Shown here: piece by piece, positions 23,628 to 31,075 of the stretch | Layout of the letters: every line of letters begins with the position of its first letter | Numbering within the stretch: position 1 is the first letter of the stretch | Assembly: GCA_036365515.1 (NCBI GenBank) | Contig: CM070876.1 | Span: 127,851,894 to 127,915,893 of the forward strand | Source: Torymus aiolomorphi | Lineage: Eukaryota > Arthropoda > Insecta > Hymenoptera > Torymidae | Direction of reading: 5' to 3' | Length of the DNA: 64,000 nt | Translations under genes and position numbers: made by a program | The notes under the pieces: model-generated | Database searches by the model: none | Seen by the model: only the letters and a program-made list of their open reading frames with translations | What the model was told of the DNA's origin: nothing

Positions 23628-24566
23628 TTACATGTCTTGCTTATTAATCCAACTCTTGTGAAAACTATCAAAACCGAGCCACTTTACGAAAACTTGATTG
23701 CCACGTTTCTTGATCACTTTTTCTACCAGATAAATATCTGGATATTTTACTTTCAGAAGTTCTTGTTCATAGAAGCAACCTGAAACCGGTTGATTTTGAT
23801 AATCTTTTAAACGGTAAGTAACAGGATTTGTTTTTGATACTTTAACTATTGTAAAGATCTCAGTCGACCAATTGGGCGTATATCCTTTCTCAAATACTTG
23901 CTTTAATCTGCTTATACGTACTCTATCATTAACTTAAAATTTTTGTTTTTTTACAGGTTGAGATTTGCTGGAATATTGTGTCAGAACCTGCGCTTCGTTG
24001 ACTGTTGTAACATCTTTTGGTTTCATATGTATAGTTCTATGTTTCCTATTATTGTAAGCAGTAAGCAGATCAGGTAAGATGTCAAGCCACTTACAATTTC
24101 CATGTAAACTAAATTGCATCCACATCTTGTTTTTCAGCGTTCGATTAAATCTCTCACAAATAGATGCTTTTAAGTTGCTGTATGTGGAGTATAGGTTAAT
24201 CTTATACTGCTTCATCAAATTTTGAAAGCTTGAATTATAAAATTCTTTACCTCTATCTGTCTGTAAATTTTTTGGTACTCGACCTTGAGACATAACTAAT
24301 TTCATCGCTGCTGTAACGTTGTCTGCGGATTTTCTCTTAACCGGTACAGCCCAAGCGTACTTGGAAAATACATCTATTACAGTGAGCATATATCTGTAGT
24401 CTTCGTTCTCTCGAGCATAAGGCTGCATTTCAACTAAATTAGCTTGCCAAGTTTCATCTATGCCTCGCATATCGAACTTTCGTCGTTGATAGTTTCTTCG
24501 AGCAGGTTTATGCAACTCTTCTACTACTACTTTCTTTCCATCATCCATGCTTCGATGTTGACTCAT
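23628..24566 (-). pseudogene. Polinton integrase with chromo-like tail (in-frame stop)
   Basis: This is a retroviral-type (rve, DDE) integrase that inserts the element into the genome. Residues ~35-190 carry the core: YMLTVIDVFSKYAWAVPV, NLQTDRGKEF with the second acid, and CERFNRTLKNKM with the Glu. The usual first Asp after WQA appears as Asn (WQANLVEM), so the catalytic triad looks incomplete. An in-frame TAA at 23934-23936 ends the frame; the same frame continues to 23628 and encodes an SH3-like segment and a chromo-like motif (VKWLGFDSFHKSWI). The first ATG overlaps the 3' end of the fibre gene by 26 bases. A TATA box (TATAAAAG, about 24617-24624) lies inside that gene. Confidence 0.85.
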
Positions 24567-24936
24567 TGGTGTCTAGCGAATTACTGCTATGTGACAATTG
24601 AAGTACCATCACTTTTATACTCTCGATTTCCCTCTCAAGATCAGCAATTTTTATATTTAATTCATCTCGATGAACTTCGACTACTTCATCTAAATTATTG
24701 AAATCATTTCTCAATCCATTTATAATATTTACAACTTTCGTAACTTCTCCATCTACTATACGCTGTAATGATTGCACATTGACTGCATCGTGTAGATCAT
24801 TGGGTGCTCCTACATTACATAATCTCTTATTTTCAAGATCGAATTGTCCATCGGATGTGATTTTATATCCCACTCCTGGAGGACCTCTAATGCCCTCTCT
24901 TTCTTTTAGATTTCGTCCGAACACGTCGACACTCAT
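24541..24936 (-). CDS. Collagen-like/fibre-like virion protein
   Basis: I chose the ATG at 24936 (MSVDVFGRNLKEREG) over the upstream one at 24966, because the predicted transcription start (TCAGTA, A at 24945) lies between them. The protein has about 131 residues: a short GPPGVGY collagen-like turn; a KRLCNVGAPNDLHDAVN motif of the kind seen in phage and viral fibre shafts; then a heptad-rich stretch (~65-115: IADLEREIESIKVMV) likely to form a trimeric coiled coil. It probably forms a virion appendage. It follows the larger DUF8207-like gene directly and overlaps the integrase ATG. Confidence 0.65.
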   Translation of the reverse strand: MSVDVFGRNLKEREGIRGPPGVGYKITSDGQFDLENKRLCNVGAPNDLHDAVNVQSLQRIVDGEVTKVVNIINGLRNDFNNLDEVVEVHRDELNIKIADLEREIESIKVMVLQLSHSSNSLDTNESTSKHG

Positions 24937-24941
24937 TATGA

Positions 24942-24978
24942 TACTGAGAAGAAAGAGAAGATTCATCTAATATATATA
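24942..24978 (-). promoter_or_regulatory. TATA box and initiator of the fibre gene
   Basis: TATATATA (T at 24978) precedes TCAGTA (A at 24945) by 33 bp. This spacing decides the start codon at 24936, since the upstream ATG at 24966 would lie before the transcription start. Confidence 0.6.
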
Positions 24979-25935
24979 CCCTCCCTCTCGCAATTCCTCA
25001 ATTATCGAGTGAATCCCATTAACGTGGCTGGGATTGCCAGCTGATTGTTCAGCTATGAGTAATCTCAAACGTTCCACCAGCTCGTTGGGATCGTCCCAAT
25101 ACACATAATCTATACTGGTATTGATTCTTGCCAACTTATATCGTGGTAATACACCAGCACCTTGTTTCGAATATGCAAACATGGGAGCAATGATGTATTT
25201 GAATTTGTTGCTGTTGTGAAAACGAATCTTTTCATTACTGTCATAGCGTTTCTTATGTGCTGACGATACTTCAAGTATTTTCCGGTAATTCTCAATATCA
25301 GTAGTAGTGATCTGGCTTTCACTGGGCTGTTTCGTAATGAGTAATTCGAGTAATCCATGAGTTTTCGTGTACTTCACCCCATTCACCTTGATATCGCTAC
25401 CCTCCAAGTCTATAGGGGAATTACCAATCATAAATCGCCCATTTTCGTTACGTACACCATAAATTTTGTCTACGTTTTGATCTTGACTGAGCATTTGTAA
25501 ATATTTATTATTGCTTTCATCATCATAACCATCATTGCTCGTAGCTGATTCAAAAGACGTGTCGGCTGCTTGCAATGTATCATCCTGCTCTTGCATATCA
25601 TCATCATGCTCTTCATCGCGTTTGATAGATTTATTATACTTTTCAACATGCTCTTCATCGCGTTTGATAGATTTATTATACTTTTCAACATGCTCTTCAT
25701 CGCGTTTGATAGATTTATTATACTTTTCATCATGTTTAATAGCTCTACTCAATGCTTCTTTGGACTTTTTGGCTACGAGCTTCTCAAGCGGCTCAACGAT
25801 TGGTTTGAAAGTATCTTCCATTGCTTTCTCAAAAGTATCTTTTCCATACTTCAACAAATTATATTTACGTTTAACTGCATTGCGAGCTTTTACAAGCTCA
25901 TGAAGTATATCCTTTTTTCGACTGAATTCTGCCAT
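24967..25935 (-). CDS. DUF8207-like Polinton protein, paralogue 2 (with 3x14-aa repeat)
   Basis: This is a 322-residue intact frame. The N-terminal ~75 residues are basic and helical. Residues ~70-110 hold three copies of a 14-residue charged unit KYNKSIKRDEEHVE, from an exact 42 bp tandem repeat at about 25611-25736. The conserved block (RFMIGNSPIDLEGS through EVSSAHKKRY and KYIIAPMF) and the C-terminal YWDDPNELVERLRLLIAEQ segment match the paralogue at 21601-22692. Position between ATPase and fibre genes suggests a virion or morphogenesis role, which is inference. A TATA box (TATAAATA, ~25993-26000) with TCATTC lies upstream. Confidence 0.75.
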   Translation of the reverse strand: MAEFSRKKDILHELVKARNAVKRKYNLLKYGKDTFEKAMEDTFKPIVEPLEKLVAKKSKEALSRAIKHDEKYNKSIKRDEEHVEKYNKSIKRDEEHVEKYNKSIKRDEEHDDDMQEQDDTLQAADTSFESATSNDGYDDESNNKYLQMLSQDQNVDKIYGVRNENGRFMIGNSPIDLEGSDIKVNGVKYTKTHGLLELLITKQPSESQITTTDIENYRKILEVSSAHKKRYDSNEKIRFHNSNKFKYIIAPMFAYSKQGAGVLPRYKLARINTSIDYVYWDDPNELVERLRLLIAEQSAGNPSHVNGIHSIIEELREGGYIY

Positions 25936-25976
25936 GTTGACGCTTCAACGTTCAGTTGTAGACTGTGAATGAAAGA

Positions 25977-26680
25977 CTAAGTGTCGCCCATATTTATAGC
26001 AAAACAGTCAAAGCCCTTACGATATCTTCCTCCATTGATTGGACTATCCTTGTCAATCATTAGAAATCCATATTTCTCATCTCTCCAACATTTAACACAT
26101 AAATCTTTAAACTGTGTATAAGTCATATCAAAATTAACATGATCTTCATACAAGTGTTTTAAATTAATATCATCTTGCCGAAAAATTACCAAAAGATTTA
26201 CATTATCCCTGACGAGATGCTTTGGGATGTGAGCATATGACTGACAGAGATAAAAACAATCTACATTTTTATGTCCACCCATGCAGAAAAATGCTTTAAC
26301 ATGGATTTGTTTTTCACAAGCTATGTCGTCGAATATAATGATAGAGTTTGGAAGAGCATTTTCAGGAGCTATAACCTCATCGTGTTCGCTGTAGGGGAAA
26401 CACTGCACGCCCTCTAATGGTTCTATAAGTTTCTGAAGAAATTTATATTTTGGTTGGTTCAAAGACTTTGAATATGTATAAACATTCTCAATCTAACACC
26501 ATTGGGATGTGTAATGAGTGCAAGCAAACAATTGGTTTTTCCTCAATTTGAAGGTCCACAAAATACAGCTCTAATACTGTTTGGAAGTAAGTCTCCATGC
26601 CGCTTTGTCTTTTTTTCTTGCTCCACGATATTATCAAAATTAAATACCGGGAGTTGAACAGAGTGTTCCTTGAAATTCAT
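25977..26680 (-). pseudogene. Packaging ATPase, FtsK/HerA-like (broken)
   Basis: In Polintons this ATPase pumps DNA into capsids. The leftward frame opens at the ATG 26680 and carries an N-terminal segment, then a CGPSN...GKTN phosphate-binding loop interrupted by a TGA at 26543-26545. A one-base shift near 26475 moves the rest into the frame 26462-25977, which holds SIIIFDDIACE, a Walker B-type acidic motif, and the FYLCQSYAHIPKHLVRDN segment typical of the family. The length of about 234 codons is near that of Polinton ATPases. Both lesions make it non-functional. It is divergent from the PLA2-domain gene, 99 bases away. Confidence 0.85.
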
Positions 26681-26720
26681 GTGTACAGTACGAGGTCTCG
26701 ATCGCAACTGATCGTTCAAC

Positions 26721-26757
26721 TATAAATAGAGCGCTTTTATACTCACGGGGTTCAGTC
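26721..26757 (+). promoter_or_regulatory. TATA box and initiator of the PLA2-domain gene
   Basis: TATAAATA (26721) precedes TCAGTC (A at 26754) by 33 bp. It lies in the divergent intergenic region between the ATPase and the rightward block. Confidence 0.65.
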
Positions 26758-26779
26758 TTCATCGAACCTTCGTGGTGTG

Positions 26780-27583
26780 ATGATCGTATAGAGACGACGT
26801 CGAGGTCGCGGTTTAATCAATAAAATTCTCAACAGTCTTCTAATAGAACTTCATTTACCAGGATATCAGTACTGCGGACCAGGTACTAAGTTAGCAAAAC
26901 GTTTAGCTCGAGGTGATAAAGGTATCAATCTACTCGATAGAGCTTGTCAAGAGCACGACATAACTTATTCTCAGAACAGAGAAAACATTGAGTCTAGAAA
27001 CAACGCCGATAGAGTTTTAGCAGATAAGGCGTGGCAGAGAGTTAAGGCTAAAGATTCAAGTATTGGCGAGAAAGTAGCTGCTTACCCAATTACAAATATT
27101 ATGAAAGCCAAATCAAAACTCGGAATGGGTGTAAAGAGAAAGCAGTCAACACGGTTAAACAAGATAATAAAAGCTGCTTCAAAATCAATGATTAAAAGTA
27201 ACTCCGCTCGTAAGGTGATTCTCTCTGCTTTGAAAGGTGCTCGTTCTGCTGTCAAGAAAGCATGTGGAAAAAGTAAAATTATCATTCCACGCGTTTTACC
27301 GGTACCCTCAAAAGTAGGTGGTTTTCTACCGTTTCTTGTGCCAATATTTGCTGGCCTGAGTGCTGTTGGGGCAGTGGCTGGTGGTGCTGCTGGCATAGCA
27401 AAAACGGTTAATGATGCGAGTACAGCTAAAAATCAATTAGAAGAGAATCAGAGGCATAACATGAAAATGGAAGAAATAGCATTGGGAAAGGGTCTCTTTC
27501 TGAAACCGTATAAAACAGGTGCAGGTCTTCGTATAGGTGGTAACAAAAAAAAATTCAGGCTGAAGAAAAAAAAAGAACCCTGA
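26780..27583 (+). pseudogene. PLA2-domain / adenovirus core-like virion protein (start disrupted)
   Basis: The open frame runs from 26792. An ATG at 26780 is in frame, but a TAG at 26789-26791 follows it, and the next in-frame ATG (27101) lies after the PLA2 part. N-terminal ~75 codons: YCGPGTKL (calcium loop type) and LDRACQEHDITYS (the HD pair of secreted and parvoviral-type PLA2). The C-terminal half is basic, with a hydrophobic Gly/Ala segment (FLPFLVPIFAGLSAVGAVAGG), a coiled stretch and a Lys-rich tail (KKKFRLKKKKEP), like adenoviral/adintoviral core or membrane-active minor proteins. PLA2 domains help parvoviruses leave endosomes; a similar role here is inferred. The gene is first in the rightward block, one base before the protease start. 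Confidence 0.7.
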
Positions 27584-27584
27584 A

Positions 27585-27959
27585 GTGAGATTACCACGGA
27601 GGGCTCTCACAGATCTCGATCTAATTAAGTATGCTAAAATTCTAAAAATCCCATATTTTCGCGGAGTCTTTATGCGAAATGCTTTACCTGCAAGCGGACC
27701 TCATAATCGGGAATCAGCCATTGTAAATTTAGATGATAAAGATGGGCCTGGAGCACATTGGGTAGCATATCGCAAACGTGGTGAGAATGTACTTTACTTT
27801 GATAGTTTTGGAGATCTTCAACCACCTATTGACTTAATGCTATATCTACGTGTAAATGAGGTTAAATATAATCATGAGAGATATCAAGATTACAATACAT
27901 TCAACTGTGGTCACCTTTGTCTCAAGTTCTTATATAATAAGCTCGGTCAGGCTATATAA
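27585..27959 (+). CDS. Adenain-like cysteine protease (PRO)
   Basis: The frame of 124 codons starts at GTG (27585); no ATG is available before the conserved N-terminus (RLPRRALTDLDLIKYAK), so the usual start codon is probably mutated. Ulp1/adenain-type residues are visible: His in GAHWVAYRK, an acidic partner near YFDSFG, and the Cys in FNCGHLCLKFL. In Polintons and adenoviruses it matures capsid proteins. The length fits Polinton proteases. It follows the PLA2-domain gene by one base and is probably on the same transcript. Confidence 0.85.
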   Translation: MRLPRRALTDLDLIKYAKILKIPYFRGVFMRNALPASGPHNRESAIVNLDDKDGPGAHWVAYRKRGENVLYFDSFGDLQPPIDLMLYLRVNEVKYNHERYQDYNTFNCGHLCLKFLYNKLGQAI

Positions 27960-27988
27960 AGGCTAGCGCAATGATAATTTAATCATTC
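27953..27988 (+). promoter_or_regulatory. TATA box and initiator of the penton gene
   Basis: TATATAAA (27953) overlaps the protease stop codon. TCATTC (A at 27985) follows 32 bp downstream, 18 bp before the penton ATG. Confidence 0.65.
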
Positions 27989-28002
27989 TACATTGAATAG
28001 TC

Positions 28003-28689
28003 ATGGAGAATACATTGACGTTAAGTCTCTCCGGTAATTCATCAGTTCTCGAAGAACAGTATTTTCCACCTATTGAACTTTCAGCAAACAAAAATTACGT
28101 TCTCGGTTTCCTTGAACTTTTAACCTTCAATTCCATACCAAATATCGATACAGCGAATAATAAGTTTTACGTAGGTAAAGAAGAGTTATTTTTACCAACT
28201 GGTAGTTACGAGATAGAGGATATAGCAAACCTTCTCCGTGAAACTTTAACACCCAAAGGTATTTCATTCAGTCTGAAGCCAAACAATAATACACTTCGCA
28301 GTGTTATTAAGTGTAGTCAGCCTATTGATTTTCCTCCTCAAGATTCTATTGGTCAACTACTTGGCTTCACCAAACGAGTTCTAGAAGCTAATTTAATACA
28401 TAATTCAGATTTGCCTGTAACTATCCTCAAGATCAACGCGTTGCGAGTCGAGTGTAATATAACTTCAGGCGCATATATAAACGGCTCTAAGGTTCATACG
28501 ATACACGAATTCTTTCCGGCAGTACCACCAGGATATAAGATCATCGAAGTACCCTCACAGGTCATTTACCTTCCAGTTACAGTTAAAAGCATAGATCACT
28601 TACAAATACGCATAGTCGATCAAGACAGACGTTTAGTTAATTTTCGAGGAGAGGTAATCACAATCAGACTTCACATCAAGCAAGTGTGA
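28003..28689 (+). CDS. Minor capsid (penton) protein, jelly-roll type
   Basis: This is a 228-residue intact frame with a good ATG. The sequence is rich in beta-strand-forming segments (LTLSLSGNSSV, NKNYVLGFLELLTF, HTIHEFFPAVPPGYKIIEVP, VNFRGEVITIRLHI) and matches in style the Polinton minor capsid protein, a single jelly roll forming the five-fold vertices. The length is in the family range. It lies between protease and major capsid genes, the usual Polinton order, with its own TATA/initiator pair. No lesion is seen. Confidence 0.8.
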   Translation: MENTLTLSLSGNSSVLEEQYFPPIELSANKNYVLGFLELLTFNSIPNIDTANNKFYVGKEELFLPTGSYEIEDIANLLRETLTPKGISFSLKPNNNTLRSVIKCSQPIDFPPQDSIGQLLGFTKRVLEANLIHNSDLPVTILKINALRVECNITSGAYINGSKVHTIHEFFPAVPPGYKIIEVPSQVIYLPVTVKSIDHLQIRIVDQDRRLVNFRGEVITIRLHIKQV

Positions 28690-28724
28690 TGGGAATCGTT
28701 TACAATAGCAAAGTCGGTAGGGGC

Positions 28725-28761
28725 TATATAAAGAAGTCAACATGTCGACAGACCATCAGTC
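28725..28761 (+). promoter_or_regulatory. TATA box and initiator of the major capsid gene
   Basis: TATATAAA (28725) precedes TCAGTC (A at 28758) by 33 bp. The ATG at 28742 lies upstream of this start, which argues against the short overlapping frame being translated. Confidence 0.65.
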
Positions 28762-28877
28762 GTCCGCGAGCAAGCAGAGCGCTAACACGACAAAACATTC
28801 AGTTCCTGAGAAGTCTCGGTCTAAGATTCGTCGCTGGTGGAAAATAACCTGTATTTTTTTCTGTTGCCTACAAAAAG

Positions 28878-30107
28878 ATGGAAGAAATTCTAAACATTCA
28901 GTCACCTGTAACATTTGATGAGACAGTGACTCACTACGAACTTCATGCACATCAGCCCTACACCACGTCATCGTTTGGAAACAGCGATGAAATTCGCATC
29001 GCCATTCAACATCAGGATTTATGTCTTCTACCATCACGAAGTTCAATACATGTATGTGGTAAATTAGTTAAGCCGAATGGCACTCTACTCGAACGTTCTA
29101 TGTTAGTCAACAACGCCATCTGTCACATGTTTGAAGAAATCAGATACGAGATAAATGCCATTGAAATTGATAAATGTAAAAATGTAGGGTTAACTACTCT
29201 CATGAAAGGTTGGGTTTCTCTCAATCCTAGTCAAAAATTGGTCATCGAGAACGCTGGCTGGCTCGATGTAGAAGAAACGCAAAAACTTACCAACGATGAT
29301 GGTTACTTCGACCTGTCTATACCTCTCTGCATGATTCTTGGATTTGCCGAAGATTATAGAAAAATTTTAGTAAATGTTAAACACGAACTCATACTCACGA
29401 GATCGAGAAATGATATCAATGCCATCATACAGACAGCAGGACCAGACAATACTTATGAAGAATTTAAAATTGAGCTCACAAAGATAGAGTGGTTGATGCC
29501 ATACATATTTCTCTCTGATAAGCGAAAGATCCCTCTATTCAATTATATCGAGAAAAACAGACCTGTGGTTATGAGCTACCGCAGTTGGGAATTCTACGAA
29601 TATCTCCTCCTTCCATCTTCTCCGAAACACGTATGGACTGTTAAAACATCCAATTAATTGGAAAAACCACGCTTCATTATTCTTGCTTTTCAAACGAATA
29701 GAAAATCTCGGAGGCAGGTAAACGCGAGTCAGTTCGATCATTGCCATGTAAGTAATGTTAAACTATTTTTAAATTCACAATGTTACCCGTATGGAAATTT
29801 AAATTTAAATATAGATCGTAACCAGTACGCTGTACTGTATGATATGTATGCAAATTTTCAGAGTGCTTATTATGAAAAAAATCCTGAACCTCTTTTGAAT
29901 AAAATAGATTTTATAAAATACTTACCTTTGATAGTGATCGATTGTTCCAAACAAAACGAATCATTGAAAAACGCTCCCGTGGACGTGCGTTTAGAGTTTG
30001 AATCGAGAGATAATTTTCCAGCTGGAACATCCGCGTATTGTCTCATTCTGCACGACCGTATCGTTCAGTATAGTCCAGTCAGCGGTGGCGTGAAGAAGCT
30101 TGTGTAA
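28878..30107 (+). pseudogene. Major capsid protein (one in-frame stop)
   Basis: The frame of about 409 codons starts at the ATG 28878 and is interrupted by TAA at 29655-29657, after about 259 residues. The same frame then continues to 30107. The N-terminus (EEILNIQSPVTFDETVTHYE), the LMPYIFLSDKRKIP segment and the C-terminal IRVEFE-like strand region (VDVRLEFESRDNFPAGTSAY) fit the double-jelly-roll major capsid protein of Polintons. It would build the icosahedral shell with the upstream penton. The stop truncates it within the predicted fold. It has its own TATA/initiator pair. Confidence 0.8.
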
Positions 30108-30110
30108 AAA

Positions 30111-30594
30111 TGAAATACATCGTCGATATGCAGGGCTTCAGCCTCGTAATGATTTAGTTTTGTAAGAACTGGCAATAGTTCCGTTGGATGATGACGACCA
30201 ACCTCTAGTCTTTTTATTCAAGGAACCTTTTCCTTGGAAACGACTCACCGATAAGTATAAGGGAGAAAATACTTGGCTGAAGAAGTTCTATCACGGTATT
30301 TCTTGGAAGTCAGGTGACCGTTCCTATACCGACATCGGAAGTGTTCTTCGAGAATGTCTGCATGATGCTAGTCACGTGCTCGTTATGGGCTCCATTAAGA
30401 AAAAATGGCTCGAACGTTTCAAATTCAACGTTCACGATGTAACGGAAATGGGTTTTCCACCGTTCGACAAGATCAAGCTTGTCACAGTTTGTCCGAACCA
30501 CGAGGGTGCCTACAAAATCAGCTGTGCATTTCATAACGTCAAACTTCTGAAAAAATTCTACGAATCGTGCGAGACGTCTATGGATTGGGAGTAG
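30111..30594 (+). pseudogene. Conserved Polinton ORF of unknown function (frameshifted)
   Basis: The ATG at 30111 begins KYIVDMQGF, then a frameshift and stop near 30150-30165 separate it from the main frame, which continues from 30184 through FLFKEPFPWKRLTDKYK, SYTDIGSVLRE, SIKKKWLERFKF and LVTVCPNHEGAY to the TAG at 30592-30594. I recall the same protein in several insect Polinton-like copies. The start and the DIG and LR motifs could suggest a nuclease-like fold, but I cannot name it. The last ~20 codons lie inside the right TIR, so the gene's 3' end is duplicated at the left end. Confidence 0.6.
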
Positions 30595-31069
30595 GTGCTT
30601 CATTCGTGTCCCTAACGTCGAACAAGATGGGTCAAAACACAAGCTCAAGCGCTTATACTCCTCTTATTGATTATAAGCAAGAGAAAAAGGAGGAATCAAA
30701 ATGGAAAGAATATTCTCAAAAGTATTCCACGAATACGAATTCTCTACCCGAACGTGATAAGTATAAAAGACTAAAGTAGTCATTAATTTTCAATATGCGC
30801 TAGCTCATCGAGAGCTCGCCATGAGATGAGCTCGAAAATGTGGGGAGGCTTCTGGCTCAGTAGGACTTCTGGCTCAGTAGGGTTCACGGGCTTCGTAAAA
30901 TTCTATGTTTGACTCGAAAATACTATGAGAGTTCTGGCGCAGTTGGGTTAACGGACTTCGTAGAATTCTATGCTCAACGTCGAAAATGCTAAGAGAGTTC
31001 TGGCTCACTGAGTTAGAACTCTCTGAGAGTTCTGGCTCAGTGAGCCAGAACTCTCTTAGCTTACCTACT
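30533..31069. repeat. Polinton right TIR
   Basis: This is the reverse complement of 19034-19577. It encodes the 3' end of the conserved ORF and the intact MGQNTS protein. The outer 290 bp is made of palindromic GAGTTCTGGCTCAGTGAGCC-type units. Confidence 0.9.
30627..30779 (+). CDS. TIR-encoded 50-aa protein with myristoylation-type start
   Basis: Fifty residues start MGQNTSSSAYTPLID and end in a highly charged Lys/Glu tail. Gly2 with Ser at position 6 fits the N-myristoylation consensus MGxxxS/T, as in membrane-targeted viral matrix proteins. There is no other domain. The ATG lies 32 bases after the stop of the conserved ORF, and the frame lies wholly in the right TIR. The left TIR carries a frameshifted copy. 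Conservation of the first 17 residues (one substitution) in both copies fits either recent origin or function; TIR homogenisation could also explain it. Confidence 0.5.
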   Translation: MGQNTSSSAYTPLIDYKQEKKEESKWKEYSQKYSTNTNSLPERDKYKRLK

Positions 31070-31075
31070 ATTAAT
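31070..31075. repeat. Target-site duplication, right (ATTAAT)
   Basis: This matches the six bases at 19028-19033 and directly follows the CT end of the Polinton. Confidence 0.9.

Larger units (their letters stand above)
19034..31069. mobile_element. Polinton/Maverick element, 12,036 bp
   Basis: It is bounded by AGTAGGTAAG...CTTACCTACT with a 6 bp target duplication. The TIRs are about 540 bp. Gene content is typical of Polintons and adintovirus-like elements: integrase, FtsK/HerA-like packaging ATPase, adenain-like protease, penton and major capsid proteins, a PLA2-domain protein and a fibre-like protein. It lacks any visible DNA polymerase B, although the usual length with polymerase is 14-20 kb. 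Two divergent gene blocks meet near 26.7 kb. Stops or frameshifts in the ATPase, integrase, major capsid and conserved-ORF genes, and lost ATG starts in the PLA2-domain and protease genes, show this copy is defective. The element interrupts the GCDTTS/CXC gene. Confidence 0.95.

Noticed and set aside
25470..25733. Met/Ile/Ser repeat frame
   Set aside because: It is an out-of-frame reading of the 42 bp repeat in the DUF8207-like gene.
28742..28924. Short frame starting at ATG 28742 that overlaps the major capsid start
   Set aside because: The predicted transcription start (A at 28758) lies downstream of its ATG, and it has no recognisable domain.
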